From: Christensenellaceae bacterium
Lineage (GTDB): Bacteria; Bacillota; Clostridia; Christensenellales; UBA1242
Length of the DNA stretch: 48,168 nucleotides
Assembly: GCA_031262595.1 (NCBI GenBank)
Contig: JAISHI010000007.1
Coordinates: 1-48,168 of the forward strand
Direction: 5' to 3'
This document shows positions 23,383-32,192 of the stretch, one piece after another. A program made the position numbers and the translations under genes. The notes beneath the pieces were generated by a model. The model made no database searches, was not told the DNA's origin, and was given only the letters and a program-made list of their open reading frames with translations. Numbering within the stretch: the first letter of the stretch is position 1; each line of letters opens with the position of its first letter.

Positions 23383-26300
23383 ATGTTTGAATTAAATAAC
23401 CTTGACAGTTTAAAGATTTCGATAGCAAGTCCAGACCGCATCCGCGAATGGAGCAGGGGCGAAGTTCTAAAACCCGAAACGATTAACTATCGAACGCAAA
23501 AACCCGAAAAAGACGGGCTGTTTTGCGAACGCATTTTCGGGCCAAAAAAGGATTGGCAATGCGCTTGCGGAAAATACAAACTCATCCGTTATAAAGGAAC
23601 GGTTTGCGATAAATGCGGCGTTGAAGTGACGCGTTCTATCGTTCGACGCGAGCGAATGGGGCATATCGAACTTGCCGCTCCCGTAACTCATATTTGGTAT
23701 TTTAAAGGCGTTCCTAGCCGTATCGGCGCGATGCTTGATATGACGGTAAAGTCGCTCGAACAAGTTATCTATTTCGTTTCGTTTGTTGTTATAAATAAAG
23801 GAAAGACCGCGCTCGAAGTTGGGCAAGTTCTCTCCGACCGCGAACTTCATGAAGCGCAAGAGAAATACGGCGTTAACGGCTTTAAGGCTGGAATGGGCGC
23901 GGAAGCGATACTTGAAATGCTTAGAAACGTTGATATTGATAAAGAAATCCTCGCGAACGAAGAAATCGTTAAGAAAGGAAAAGGCGTTAAACGCGACAAG
24001 GCTATTAAAAAATTAGGCATCTTAAAGGCGTTTAAAGAGAGCGGAAACCGACCTGAATGGATGGTTATGACTGTTCTTCCAGTTACGCCCCCAGAACTTC
24101 GCCCAATGGTTCAAATCGACGGCGGACGTTTCGCAACAACCGATGTTAACGACCTTTATCGTCGAGTTATAAACCGAAACAACCGACTTAAAAAACTTAT
24201 TTCTCTTAACGCACCTGACGTTATTGTTCGAAACGAAAAACGTATGCTCCAAGAAGCAGTTGACGCGCTTTTCGATAACGGCCGCAGAGGGCGCGCAGTT
24301 CAAGGCGCGAAACAACGCGACTTAAAGTCGTTAGCGGCTGGACTTCGCGGAAAACAAGGGCGTTTCCGTAATAACCTTTTGGGTAAACGTGTTGACTATT
24401 CGGGGCGAACCGTTATCGTCGTTGGGCCTGAACTTAAACATTATCAAGTTGGTATCCCAAAAGAAATGGCACTCGAACTTTTTAAACCGTTCGTTATGAA
24501 TAAACTTGTTGAATACGAGTTCGCGCACCACAGCCGAAGCGCAAAACGCCTCATCGAAAAAGAAAAACCTGTTGTTTGGGACGTTTTAGCCGAAGTTATT
24601 AAAGATCATCCAGTCCTTCTTAACCGTCAACCGACCCTTCATAGGCTTTCTATCCAAGCGTTTGAACCTGTCCTTATCGACGGACGCGCAATCCGCCTTC
24701 ATCCGCTCGTTTGCCCTGCGTTTAACGCGGACTTTGACGGCGACCAAATGACAGTTCACGTTCCATTAAGCCAAGAAGCCCAAGCCGAAGCGCGAATTTT
24801 AATGTTAGCTTCTAACAACATCTTAAAGCCAAGCGACGGGCGTTCTATCGTAACCCCAACCCAAGATATCGTTTTAGGTTGCTATTATTTAACAATCCTT
24901 AAAGATGGCGCGATGGGCGAAGGTTCGGTTTATCGCAACGAGGCTGAGGCGGAACACGCTTACGCAAACCACCAACTCGACCTTCACGCGCGAATTAAGG
25001 TTCGCCGTTCAAGCGAGGAACTCGATTATAATCCAAACGAAGAAGTCGGGACGGAAATCGTTGAAACAACTTTGGGCCGTATCATATTTAACCGTTGCTT
25101 TCCGCAAGATATCGGCATTTTAGATAGGTCAAAAGACGAAAATAAATATCTTTATGAGATTGATAAAGTCGTTATCCGTAAGGACCTTAATGATATTATC
25201 GTTAAAACCTTTAAAAATCACGGCGCAACAGTTACTAGCGAAACAATCGACAACATTAAAAACGCAGGGTTTAAGTATTCGACGTTAGGTTCGATTTCGA
25301 TTTCGGTTTTCGACGCGGTTATCCCAGAAGAGCGCGCAACGCTTATCGCGGACGCAGAAAAACGCGTTAAAGTTGTTGAGGATGCTTACGCAAACGGCGA
25401 GTTAACGCTCGACGAAAAACTTGATAAGAACATCGCGATTTGGCAAGAAACAACCGAGGCCGTTCAAAAGAAAGTTGTTGAGCATCTCTCGGCGGAAAAC
25501 CCAATTAAGATGATGGCTGAATCCGGTGCGCGTGGTTCGAACAAACAAATCATGCAGCTCTCGGGTATGCGTGGTATTATCGCGAACGTTTCGGGGCAAA
25601 AAGAGGACGTTCCAACAAAATCTTGCTATCGTCTTGGATTAAAACCTCTCGAATATTTCCTTTCATCTCGTGGTGGTCGAAAAGGTCTTGCGGATACGGC
25701 TCTTAAAACAGCCGACGCAGGTTATTTGACTAGGCGTCTCGCTGACGTTTCGCAAGACGTTATCATTAACGAGGAAGATTGCTTTGCTGGGCTTGGCGAA
25801 AAGCCAAAAGGCATTGTTATGCGAACAATCGAAACCGACGGGTATGTTGAAAAACTCGAAGACCGCATCGTTGGGCGTTATACAACCCATGCCGTTCTTG
25901 ACCCAAAAACGAAAAAGCCAATCGTCGGCGAAAACTCTATGATTAGCGAAGAGGCAGCGAAAGAAATCGTGAGCTCTGGCATCAAAGAAGTTGAAATTCG
26001 AACAGCGCTTACATGTAAATGCCGCCAAGGTATTTGCGCAAAATGTTATGGGCGCGACATGAGCGGTTATGGAACAGTTCAAATTGGTGAGGCAGTCGGC
26101 ATCATCGCCGCGCAAAGTATCGGTGAGCCGGGAACGCAGCTTACTATGAGAACAAAACACGCCGGCGGTATCGCGACCTCCAACATTACCGAAGGTTTGC
26201 CGAGAGTTGAGGAAATCCTTGAAGCGCGCGAACCTAAGGGCGTTGCAATCGTCAGCGAAGTTGGCGGAAGCGTTCTTTCGGTTAGAAAAGTTGAGAAGAA

Positions 26301-26919
26301 ACAAGAAGTTTCGATTAAATCAAGCGACGGCCGAACAGTAACTTACCTTATCCCAACAACGAAAGAAGTTATCGTTAAAAAAGATAGCGCGGTTCTTCCC
26401 GGTTCGCCTCTAACCGTCGGCGTTCTAAACCCACACGATATTTTAAGAACGCAAGGCGTTAAGGCCGTTCAAGACTATCTTATGCATGAAGTCATCAAGG
26501 TCTATAAAACCCAAGATATTACTCTTAATAACAAGCACCTTGAAATTATTATTCGCCAAATGCTTAAAAAAGTTAAGATTGAGGACGCGGGGGATACAAC
26601 GCTCCAAGCTGGCGATAATGTTGATATAAACATTTTTGAAGAAGAATGCGAACGCGTTATGCAAGAGGGCGGACGCCCAGCGCGCGCAGGCCGAATCTTA
26701 CTTTCGATAACGAAGGCCGCGCTTAAAACAGATAGTTTCCTCTCGGCTGCATCTTTCCAAGAAACGAGTGGCGTTCTAACCGAAGCCGCGATAAAGGGCA
26801 AAACCGACCACCTTTACGGGCTTAAAGAAAACGTTATCGTTGGCAAACTCATCCCAGCCGGAACAGGCTTAGCCCGTTATCGCAATATCGCTTACAAAAC
26901 TATCGGAACCGTTGGTTAA
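23383..26919 (+). CDS. rpoC: DNA-directed RNA polymerase beta' subunit
   Basis: 1178 residues. The N-terminal zinc site is [19 protein letters not shown]-like, the catalytic Mg loop is NADFDGDQM, and the second zinc site is [13 protein letters not shown]. The bridge helix and trigger loop region contains [16 protein letters not shown]. Length fits the Firmicutes form without large lineage insertions. Co-transcribed with rpoB. No obvious terminator directly follows; the next 170 bases are an unusual repeat-like intergenic stretch. Confidence 0.98.
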   Translation: MFELNNLDSLKISIASPDRIREWSRGEVLKPETINYRTQKPEKDGLFCERIFGPKKDWQCACGKYKLIRYKGTVCDKCGVEVTRSIVRRERMGHIELAAPVTHIWYFKGVPSRIGAMLDMTVKSLEQVIYFVSFVVINKGKTALEVGQVLSDRELHEAQEKYGVNGFKAGMGAEAILEMLRNVDIDKEILANEEIVKKGKGVKRDKAIKKLGILKAFKESGNRPEWMVMTVLPVTPPELRPMVQIDGGRFATTDVNDLYRRVINRNNRLKKLISLNAPDVIVRNEKRMLQEAVDALFDNGRRGRAVQGAKQRDLKSLAAGLRGKQGRFRNNLLGKRVDYSGRTVIVVGPELKHYQVGIPKEMALELFKPFVMNKLVEYEFAHHSRSAKRLIEKEKPVVWDVLAEVIKDHPVLLNRQPTLHRLSIQAFEPVLIDGRAIRLHPLVCPAFNADFDGDQMTVHVPLSQEAQAEARILMLASNNILKPSDGRSIVTPTQDIVLGCYYLTILKDGAMGEGSVYRNEAEAEHAYANHQLDLHARIKVRRSSEELDYNPNEEVGTEIVETTLGRIIFNRCFPQDIGILDRSKDENKYLYEIDKVVIRKDLNDIIVKTFKNHGATVTSETIDNIKNAGFKYSTLGSISISVFDAVIPEERATLIADAEKRVKVVEDAYANGELTLDEKLDKNIAIWQETTEAVQKKVVEHLSAENPIKMMAESGARGSNKQIMQLSGMRGIIANVSGQKEDVPTKSCYRLGLKPLEYFLSSRGGRKGLADTALKTADAGYLTRRLADVSQDVIINEEDCFAGLGEKPKGIVMRTIETDGYVEKLEDRIVGRYTTHAVLDPKTKKPIVGENSMISEEAAKEIVSSGIKEVEIRTALTCKCRQGICAKCYGRDMSGYGTVQIGEAVGIIAAQSIGEPGTQLTMRTKHAGGIATSNITEGLPRVEEILEAREPKGVAIVSEVGGSVLSVRKVEKKQEVSIKSSDGRTVTYLIPTTKEVIVKKDSAVLPGSPLTVGVLNPHDILRTQGVKAVQDYLMHEVIKVYKTQDITLNNKHLEIIIRQMLKKVKIEDAGDTTLQAGDNVDINIFEEECERVMQEGGRPARAGRILLSITKAALKTDSFLSAASFQETSGVLTEAAIKGKTDHLYGLKENVIVGKLIPAGTGLARYRNIAYKTIGTVG

Positions 26920-27091
26920 TTCGGACGTGCCTAGCGGCGCTAAATGCCTTTCGGGTTCTTTTCGGCTCAAAACCTCGGTTTTCTCGGTCATTTACTAAGG
27001 TAAACTTCGTCGAAAGCCCTCGATTTTGTCCTCGAAAATAACCTCGAAATCCATTTCCCGACTTAATCAACAGTCCCTTCGGCTAATTCTG
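26920..27091. other. rpoC-secG intergenic stretch with repeated CCTCG words
   Basis: No convincing gene. The word CCTCG followed by G or A occurs five times between 26974 and 27048, set in short T/A-rich blocks. It reads as degenerate repeats, possibly the 3' UTR of rpoBC or the remnant of a dispersed element. Confidence 0.4.
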
Positions 27092-27120
27092 TTGCGTGTT
27101 TGGAATAATTAGTGTTAAAT
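27092..27120 (+). promoter_or_regulatory. secG promoter
   Basis: TTGCGT (27092-27097), 17-base spacer, TTAAAT (27115-27120); AAGGAG follows at 27131-27136, ahead of ATG 27142. Confidence 0.5.
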
Positions 27121-27141
27121 TATTTAAATTAAGGAGTAGTT

Positions 27142-27453
27142 ATGAAAAATTTATTATTGGTTTCGCAATTCGTCGCCGACGTTTTCCCTATCTTAAACAT
27201 CGTTTTGGTTTCGATTATGGCGCTTTCTTGTATCGTTATTATAATCGCGATTTTGGCTTGCCCGCCGCAAAGCGGCATAGGTTCTAACGCGATAACAGGC
27301 GCGAACGAGAGTTATTATACGAAAAATAAAGGCTCGAATAACGAAGGCCGAATTAAGATTTTAATCGTTATTCTCGCGAGCATAATCGCCCTTTGCGCGC
27401 TTCTATATTTTATCTCGTATATAATTTATCCAAACAATGGCGGCGCAGTTTAA
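27142..27453 (+). CDS. secG: Preprotein translocase subunit SecG
   Basis: 103 residues with two transmembrane helices (about 18-40 and 72-95) joined by a cytoplasmic loop. The loop reads PPQSGIGSNAITGANESYYTKNKGSNNEG, resembling the SecG pattern Q-x-G-x-x-x-G-L-x-G-A and Y(W)GKNKG-x-x-x-EG. SecG aids SecYEA-dependent export in the membrane. It has an AAGGAG site and its own promoter. Its stop overlaps that of the convergent Nudix gene by four bases. Confidence 0.8.
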   Translation: MKNLLLVSQFVADVFPILNIVLVSIMALSCIVIIIAILACPPQSGIGSNAITGANESYYTKNKGSNNEGRIKILIVILASIIALCALLYFISYIIYPNNGGAV

Positions 27454-27965
27454 GAGAGTTTACGGTTCTGTTTATTTAAGTAATATTCAAGTATCATTTT
27501 CTCGCGCTCCATTTGCTGCCCACCGCGTTTGTCGGTGGGCTTTGCGTTTTTAACAAGCGAATAAATCTCTTCTTTGTTATGCCATTCCAGAACAAATCCC
27601 GAGTTAACTTCTTCCTCCGTTAATTCTTGTCCAATCTCAGATAACTTATCTGCGACAAAAATAAAAGACAACGAAATAAGGCTTAGGTCGCCAATGTATT
27701 CAACACACAATCCAATTTCATCAGTAATTCTAATTTCACACCCAACTTCCTCACGAATTTCACGCGCCAACGCGGTATGTAAATCCTCATTTTCATCAAC
27801 ACCCCCACCGGGCAAGCATTTATAAAAGTCATATTTAGTGGATTTTAATACTGCGATTTTATCACCGTCTCTAACCAATGCACGCACGGCACGGCGAACA
27901 TTCCATTGGCGTTTTGTGATTTCGGAAGGCTCTATATCCCAAAACATTTCTTTAATAAGTTCCAT
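27450..27965 (-). CDS. Nudix hydrolase
   Basis: 171 residues from ATG 27965, a start supported by the promoter six bases upstream; the in-frame ATG at 27983 falls inside that promoter. The Nudix box is GGGVDENEDLHTALAREIREEVGCEI, complete with the REUxEExG metal-binding core. The flanking sheet AVLKSTKYDFYKCLPGG is typical. Substrate is unknown; such enzymes often clean up or signal through nucleotide derivatives. It lies downstream of the histidine phosphatase and radical SAM genes and may be both co-transcribed with them and separately expressed as a leaderless message. Confidence 0.85.
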   Translation of the reverse strand: MELIKEMFWDIEPSEITKRQWNVRRAVRALVRDGDKIAVLKSTKYDFYKCLPGGGVDENEDLHTALAREIREEVGCEIRITDEIGLCVEYIGDLSLISLSFIFVADKLSEIGQELTEEEVNSGFVLEWHNKEEIYSLVKNAKPTDKRGGQQMEREKMILEYYLNKQNRKLS

Positions 27966-27971
27966 GAATAC

Positions 27972-28000
27972 AATATAAAACAATCTTTCTAACTTCGCAA
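27972..28000 (-). promoter_or_regulatory. Nudix gene promoter, leaderless spacing
   Basis: On the minus strand: TTGCGA (28000-27995), 17-base spacer, TATATT (27977-27972), then six bases to ATG 27965. It overlaps the 3' end of the phosphatase gene. Confidence 0.55.
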
Positions 28001-28708
28001 CAAAGTGTCGTTCTTAAATAGATAATCTTGTGCGTTTTTCTTTTCAATTTGTTGTAATAATTGCGAATAAGTAAATTTAATTACTTCTAAGTTTTTAGGT
28101 GATAACAACTCGTGTTGATATTTACCCTCTGGTAAATCATCAATTAGTAAGCCTTTAATACATTTCATTGTGCCTGCATGAGAAATAGCAATAACAAATT
28201 TTTCTTGCGCTTGTCGCCTATCTTTTACAAATGAAAACATCCTCTTCTGCACACTTGCGGGAGTTTCCATTGTTTCGTCAAATACATAATTAGGATATCG
28301 CAAATCTACAAGTCCATTTTCTTTTGCTCTCTCAAAAAGGTTTAATTCGGGGTGGTTTAAATCTTTCTCTTTAAACTTCGAAAAGTCTTGTTCATTTAGG
28401 CGCACGTCAACGGAAAGGGGCATATTTTCGCCAAACAAACCTTTTGCGGTCGCTTTTGCCCGTGTAGTATCACTACAATAAATTTTATTGCAAATTTCGC
28501 AAATGTGTTCGCAGTATGGCTTTAATTGTTCAATATCTGCCGCCCCCTTTAATGAAAGTGGAAAATCAAAAGCACTATCGGCATATTTTTGTTTTTCTTC
28601 GCGTGTTGTTTTCTCGTCATTGCCAACACTTTCTGCGTGTCGTATAAAGACGAAAAGAGTATCCTCGTTATCTATTGCAGGCAATATAAAACGGCTCTTT
28701 TTATCCAT
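27989..28708 (-). CDS. Histidine phosphatase (phosphoglycerate-mutase-like)
   Basis: 239 residues. The phosphohistidine motif is RHAES near residue 23 and the second catalytic His lies in IAISHAGTMK (~173). The family includes phosphoglycerate mutases, SixA-like and nucleotide or sugar phosphatases; the substrate cannot be assigned. Its AAAGGA ribosome binding site overlaps the end of the radical SAM gene six bases upstream, so the two genes form an operon. Codon use is AT-richer than in the core genes on either side. Confidence 0.85.
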   Translation of the reverse strand: MDKKSRFILPAIDNEDTLFVFIRHAESVGNDEKTTREEKQKYADSAFDFPLSLKGAADIEQLKPYCEHICEICNKIYCSDTTRAKATAKGLFGENMPLSVDVRLNEQDFSKFKEKDLNHPELNLFERAKENGLVDLRYPNYVFDETMETPASVQKRMFSFVKDRRQAQEKFVIAISHAGTMKCIKGLLIDDLPEGKYQHELLSPKNLEVIKFTYSQLLQQIEKKNAQDYLFKNDTLLRS

Positions 28709-28714
28709 TTATAC

Positions 28715-29786
28715 TTAATTTCCTTTTACAATTCCGCCACGATATTCATTATCTACAAAATTTGCTTCTTTATATGATAAACATAGTGGTGAAAACTCTT
28801 GTTCAGGCAACGTTTGTAAGACACAGCCTTTCTTTTTTATAGACGCAACGATTTCGGCTTCATTATTCTTTACTGGCGAAGAAATATGTTCGCTAGCAGC
28901 GTCGTAATGCCCAATGGTTCGGTTGGTGCAATGACTTAAAGGGCAGGCTCTTATATTCCCATCTACTTCAAGGCTCAAGCGTGAATGGTCTTTCGTAAAG
29001 CAGAAATCGCTTTGGCGTTCAGTAATATCGTCAGACAAAATCGCACGCTCGGACATTCTTAAAACTAAATTCGGGTCTTTGAAGTCCTTATAATGTTTAA
29101 AAATCGTATGCCATGTTGCAAGGTCAATGTCGGTATTCTCGTTCCATTTGTCTTGCTCAATTCCTTGTCTTAATAATGGGTGAAAATTCAATGCGTCTAC
29201 GCCCATTTCGCGCGCCAATTTTATCATTCCGTCAATATGTTCTATATATTTTCCATCTTCAAGCTTCCCGACACAAGAAGTTATTTGCGTTGTCATACCT
29301 TCCTTCTTAGCACGTTCAAGATTCGCGATACTTTTGTTAAAAGAGCTGCCTAACCTAATCGCTTCACTTGTTTTTGCGTCAGGACCATCAATAGAGAATA
29401 TAAGCTCATTGAGCAATTTAAATCTACTATCTGCGAATAATGCGTCCAAGTTTTGCCCATTCGTATCCATTTTCAACGCGTTAATGCCATGAGTTTTGGC
29501 ATATTCGATAACTTCTAAAAGACCTTCACCGTTGTTTCTCTTGTCATAAAGGCTTGGCTCACCGCCCATGAGGGCCATGCGCGACGCGTCCAGCCCGGTA
29601 AACGCGTCTATAAGGTTCTTGATTTTTTGTGGCGACAATTCATGCCCTTGTCTTAACGCGGGTTTATAAAAACATTGTTTACATTTAAGTTGACAATTAT
29701 CAGTAATGAAAATTGCGAACCTTTTTAATTCCCATTAAAGTGTTCATAAAATTTTTCATCCATTGTGACCATTTAATTTCACCCAT
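28715..29786 (-). pseudogene. Radical SAM / SPASM-type protein with a one-base frameshift
   Basis: The main frame encodes a radical SAM barrel with GGEP (MALMGGEPSLYD), TNG and SIDG motifs, and a C-terminal cysteine region (CFTKDHSRLSLEVDGNIRACPLSHC ... PLCLSY) like a SPASM/twitch domain. Reading upstream in that frame gives the cluster-binding CQLKCKQC (CxxxCxxC) preceded by KRFAIFITDN, but a stop blocks any ATG. An ATG at 29786 opens another frame (MGEIKWSQWMKNF...) that would join perfectly if one base were removed from the A5 run at 29722-29726, giving a 356-residue protein. So it is a recent mutation, an assembly error or programmed slippage. Confidence 0.8.
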
Positions 29787-29811
29787 CTTTTATTAAAATT
29801 TGATTATCATT

Positions 29812-29840
29812 ATAATACAGTATAAATATTGAAAAGTCAA
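29812..29840 (-). promoter_or_regulatory. Promoter of the radical SAM operon
   Basis: On the minus strand: TTGACT (29840-29835), 17-base spacer, TATTAT (29817-29812). Transcription would start about 20 bases before ATG 29786. Confidence 0.65.
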
Positions 29841-29854
29841 TACTTCGCATTCAA

Positions 29855-29884
29855 TTACGGCTTAAAATATGCCGTAAAAACGGC
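29855..29884. promoter_or_regulatory. Candidate operator for the XRE regulator
   Basis: TTACGGC (29855-29861), nine bases, GCCGTAA (29871-29877) form a perfect inverted repeat. A further ACGGC (29880-29884) adds a third half-site. It lies between the divergent radical SAM promoter and the regulator's start codon. Confidence 0.55.
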
Positions 29885-29895
29885 GAATATATAAT

Positions 29896-30135
29896 ATGAC
29901 AGTCAGTCAAGCCGTTGCAAGCCGAATAAATGAACTGCTCGCGGAGAAGAAGATGACTTTGTATCAACTCGAAAAACGAAGTGGTGTTTTGCATGGTACA
30001 ATGTCAAATATCATGTATGGTAGAAATAAAGGGGTTACGCTTTCGACAATAATTTTAATATCTCGTGGGTTTGGCATACCTTATCAAAAATTTTTTAAAT
30101 CACCTCTCATGGCAGATAACTTTGACATTGAATAA
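29896..30135 (+). CDS. XRE-family HTH regulator
   Basis: 79 residues, almost entirely a Cro/CI-type helix-turn-helix: INELLAEKKMTLYQLEKRSGVLHGTMSNIMYGRNKGVTLSTIILISRGFGI. No effector domain is present. It is divergent from the radical SAM / phosphatase / Nudix genes and sits beside a 7-bp inverted repeat, the usual arrangement for a local repressor that controls itself and its neighbours. No ribosome binding site is visible; TATAAT directly abuts the ATG. Confidence 0.85.
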   Translation: MTVSQAVASRINELLAEKKMTLYQLEKRSGVLHGTMSNIMYGRNKGVTLSTIILISRGFGIPYQKFFKSPLMADNFDIE

Positions 30136-30151
30136 ATTGACAACAAAAACG

Positions 30152-30174
30152 AAAACGCGAAACCCGCGTTTTTT
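30152..30174 (+). terminator. Terminator of the XRE gene
   Basis: AAAACGCG (30152-30159), loop AAACC, CGCGTTTT (30165-30172) running on into TT. Confidence 0.85.
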
Positions 30175-30176
30175 GT

Positions 30177-30205
30177 TTGACTTATAAAAAATTTATAGAT
30201 AATAT
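30177..30205 (+). promoter_or_regulatory. Promoter of the hairpin RNA and rsmH operon
   Basis: TTGACT (30177-30182), 17-base spacer, TAATAT (30200-30205). Predicted start is at about 30212, two bases before the 5' arm of the long hairpin. Confidence 0.7.
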
Positions 30206-30211
30206 CAAATT

Positions 30212-30299
30212 ACGATAAAGAGGCTTGGAGAATGGGCAGTAGAGTTTGCTATGTTGGGGGAACTCCTCGCTTATTCTTCAAGCGCTCGTTATCCTTTTT
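30212..30299 (+). ncRNA. Candidate rod-like structured RNA or leader of the rsmH operon
   Basis: Bases 30214-30233 pair with 30273-30293: GATAA/TTATC, GAG/CTC, then GCTTGGAGAAT/ATTCTTCAAGC with one G-U pair, broken only by an A-G mismatch and one bulged G. Inside, GGGC/GCTT can pair weakly and GAGTT (30242-30246) pairs with AACTC (30261-30265), leaving a 14-base loop rich in G. The stem is followed by CTTTTT. It could be an independent small RNA of about 85 nt or an attenuator for rsmH. It lacks the conserved SRP RNA apical motif. Confidence 0.55.
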
Positions 30300-30320
30300 A
30301 AACATATATAAGGGGGCGAA

Positions 30321-31247
30321 ATGAATTTTCTTCATATACCAGTTATGAAAAGCGAAGTTATTAACGCCCTCGCGCTTAAAAACGGCGCAACCATTGTCGA
30401 CGCAACCGTTGGCGGTGCTGGGCATAGTAAAGAAATCGCAAAACATATAAAAAGCGGAACGCTTATTTGCATAGACCAAGATAACGATGCGCTTTGTGCG
30501 AGTTGGGAAGAGTTAAATAAAATAAACGACGTAAAAGTTTCGATGGTTCACGCGAACTTTGTTGATATCCGCGAAAAACTCGACGAACTCGGCATTTTAA
30601 AGGTTGACGGGATTATGGCGGATCTTGGCGTTTCGAGTTTTCAAATCGATGAAATCTCGCGCGGGTTTTCTTATACGAAAGACGCGCCGCTTGATATGCG
30701 CATGAACCGCGGCCAAAAACTCTCGGCAAGCGAGGTCGTTAACGAATGGCGAGAGGAAGAGTTAAAACGAATTATCGAGAATTTCGGCGAGGAGCGATAT
30801 TCGGGGCGAATCGCGTCCGCAATCGTTAATGCCCGCCCAATCCAAACGACGGGGCAACTTTCCGAGATAATAAAGTCCGCCGTTCCGGAAGGCTACGGGA
30901 AAACGGGCGGACACCCCGCAAAACGAACTTTCCAAGCGATTAGGATTGCGGTTAATAACGAACTCGCCATTTTAGAGAAGTTTATAAACGATAGCGTTGA
31001 GGTTTTAAGCCCAAAAGGCAGGCTCGTCATGATAAGTTTCCATAGCCTAGAAGACCGAATTATTAAGCAAGCGTTTAAGCGACTAGCGACGGATTGCGTT
31101 TGCCCGCCGAAAACGCCGATTTGTATTTGCGGACATAAAGCAACCGTTAAAATTCTAACGAAAAAGCCAATCGAACCAACCGCGCACGAAATTAAAGAAA
31201 ACCCGCGCGCCGCTAGCGCGAAAATCCGCGTTATCGAAAAACTTTAA
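30321..31247 (+). CDS. rsmH: 16S rRNA (cytosine1402-N4)-methyltransferase
   Basis: 308 residues, full length. Formerly MraW; methylates C1402 of 16S rRNA with AdoMet. The N-terminus HIPVMKSEVINAL, the AdoMet loop VDATVGGAGHS, DLGVSSFQID, and the C-terminal MISFHSLEDRIIKQAFK are signatures. AAGGGGG lies before the ATG. It heads a short dcw-like cluster with an FtsL-like protein and a class B PBP. mraZ, which usually precedes it, is absent; a structured RNA stands in its place. Confidence 0.97.
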   Translation: MNFLHIPVMKSEVINALALKNGATIVDATVGGAGHSKEIAKHIKSGTLICIDQDNDALCASWEELNKINDVKVSMVHANFVDIREKLDELGILKVDGIMADLGVSSFQIDEISRGFSYTKDAPLDMRMNRGQKLSASEVVNEWREEELKRIIENFGEERYSGRIASAIVNARPIQTTGQLSEIIKSAVPEGYGKTGGHPAKRTFQAIRIAVNNELAILEKFINDSVEVLSPKGRLVMISFHSLEDRIIKQAFKRLATDCVCPPKTPICICGHKATVKILTKKPIEPTAHEIKENPRAASAKIRVIEKL

Positions 31248-31273
31248 ATGAAAACTAAAAGGAGAAACCGAAA

Positions 31274-32176
31274 ATGATACGACAAGACGACACCGAAGTC
31301 TTAACAAGCACCCCCGACAGGGCGCGCGCGAACCAAATGCTTTACGGCGATTTTGTTCGAACGCAGGAAGACGCGGTTATGGGCGGAATTATGAATAGGT
31401 TTTCCAACAATCACGACACGCGGGGTTTTGAGGAACTTACGAGCGTTAATTATTCGGGGCTAGATAGGGCGGAACCCGTCGCGGAAGCCGTTTACGAGAA
31501 CTATGACGAGGATTTCGACGAAACTTACGACGAAGAGGACGACTTTATCGAAATGAACGCAACGCCACCCGCGCAACCCGAGTTTAGCTCGTTCCAAACC
31601 TCATTCGGGGAAACTAGGCAGCAAAGTTTCGAACAACCCCAAACCTTCTCGCAACCAAAACCGCACCGAACCTATCGCCCTGAGATGCTCGGCGACCTAA
31701 ACCCCGCGCTTGATATGACGAAAGTCGTTAATCCCGCGCCTTTAACGCCGATCGGCGAGATTGAAATCAAAAACGAAACGCAAATCGCGGAAGAAACCGC
31801 CGAAAGACCAGTCGCGTTTAAGTTGACGAATAAGGGGATTGTCGCGGTTGCGAGTTTTTGCGCGATTGTTGCGATTTTAATCGCGCTTATAATAGTTAAC
31901 GCGATAACGGCGGCGGGCTTATCAACCGAAATCGCGGTTTTAAACTCGCAAGTCGCAACAAGCGAGGGCGTTTTAAATAACGAGATTAGCAATAGTAAAC
32001 TTGCCCATGATGAAGCAGTTTCGCAAGCCAACGGACTTAAAAACTCAGGCAATTACCAAGCCCTAGTTAAAAAAGCGCCGAGCGCGGTTTCTAAAATCGC
32101 TCGTCGCGAAAACCTTGATGAAGACAACTCGTTTTTTAACGTAATCTCGCGGTTTTTCAATAATCTTTTTAATTAG
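31274..32176 (+). CDS. FtsL-position single-span membrane protein
   Basis: 300 residues. A long acidic and proline/glutamine-rich cytoplasmic region (1-180) precedes one transmembrane helix (about 190-215, VAVASFCAIVAILIALIIVNAI), followed by a heptad-like helix (LSTEIAVLNSQVATSEGVLNNEISNSK). Position between rsmH and the division PBP, and the TM-plus-coiled-coil form, suggest FtsL, which recruits the septal PBP-FtsW pair. FtsL is normally about 100 residues, so the N-terminal extension is unusual. AAAAGGAG precedes the ATG. The function is inferred from context and topology. Confidence 0.65.
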   Translation: MIRQDDTEVLTSTPDRARANQMLYGDFVRTQEDAVMGGIMNRFSNNHDTRGFEELTSVNYSGLDRAEPVAEAVYENYDEDFDETYDEEDDFIEMNATPPAQPEFSSFQTSFGETRQQSFEQPQTFSQPKPHRTYRPEMLGDLNPALDMTKVVNPAPLTPIGEIEIKNETQIAEETAERPVAFKLTNKGIVAVASFCAIVAILIALIIVNAITAAGLSTEIAVLNSQVATSEGVLNNEISNSKLAHDEAVSQANGLKNSGNYQALVKKAPSAVSKIARRENLDEDNSFFNVISRFFNNLFN

Positions 32177-32192
32177 CGCATAAACATAGAAG

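Noticed and set aside
30212-30299. The hairpin upstream of rsmH as the bacterial SRP (4.5S/scRNA) RNA
   Set aside because: Size and rod shape fit, but the conserved apical GGUCAGG and GGAAG-AGCAGCC bases are absent.
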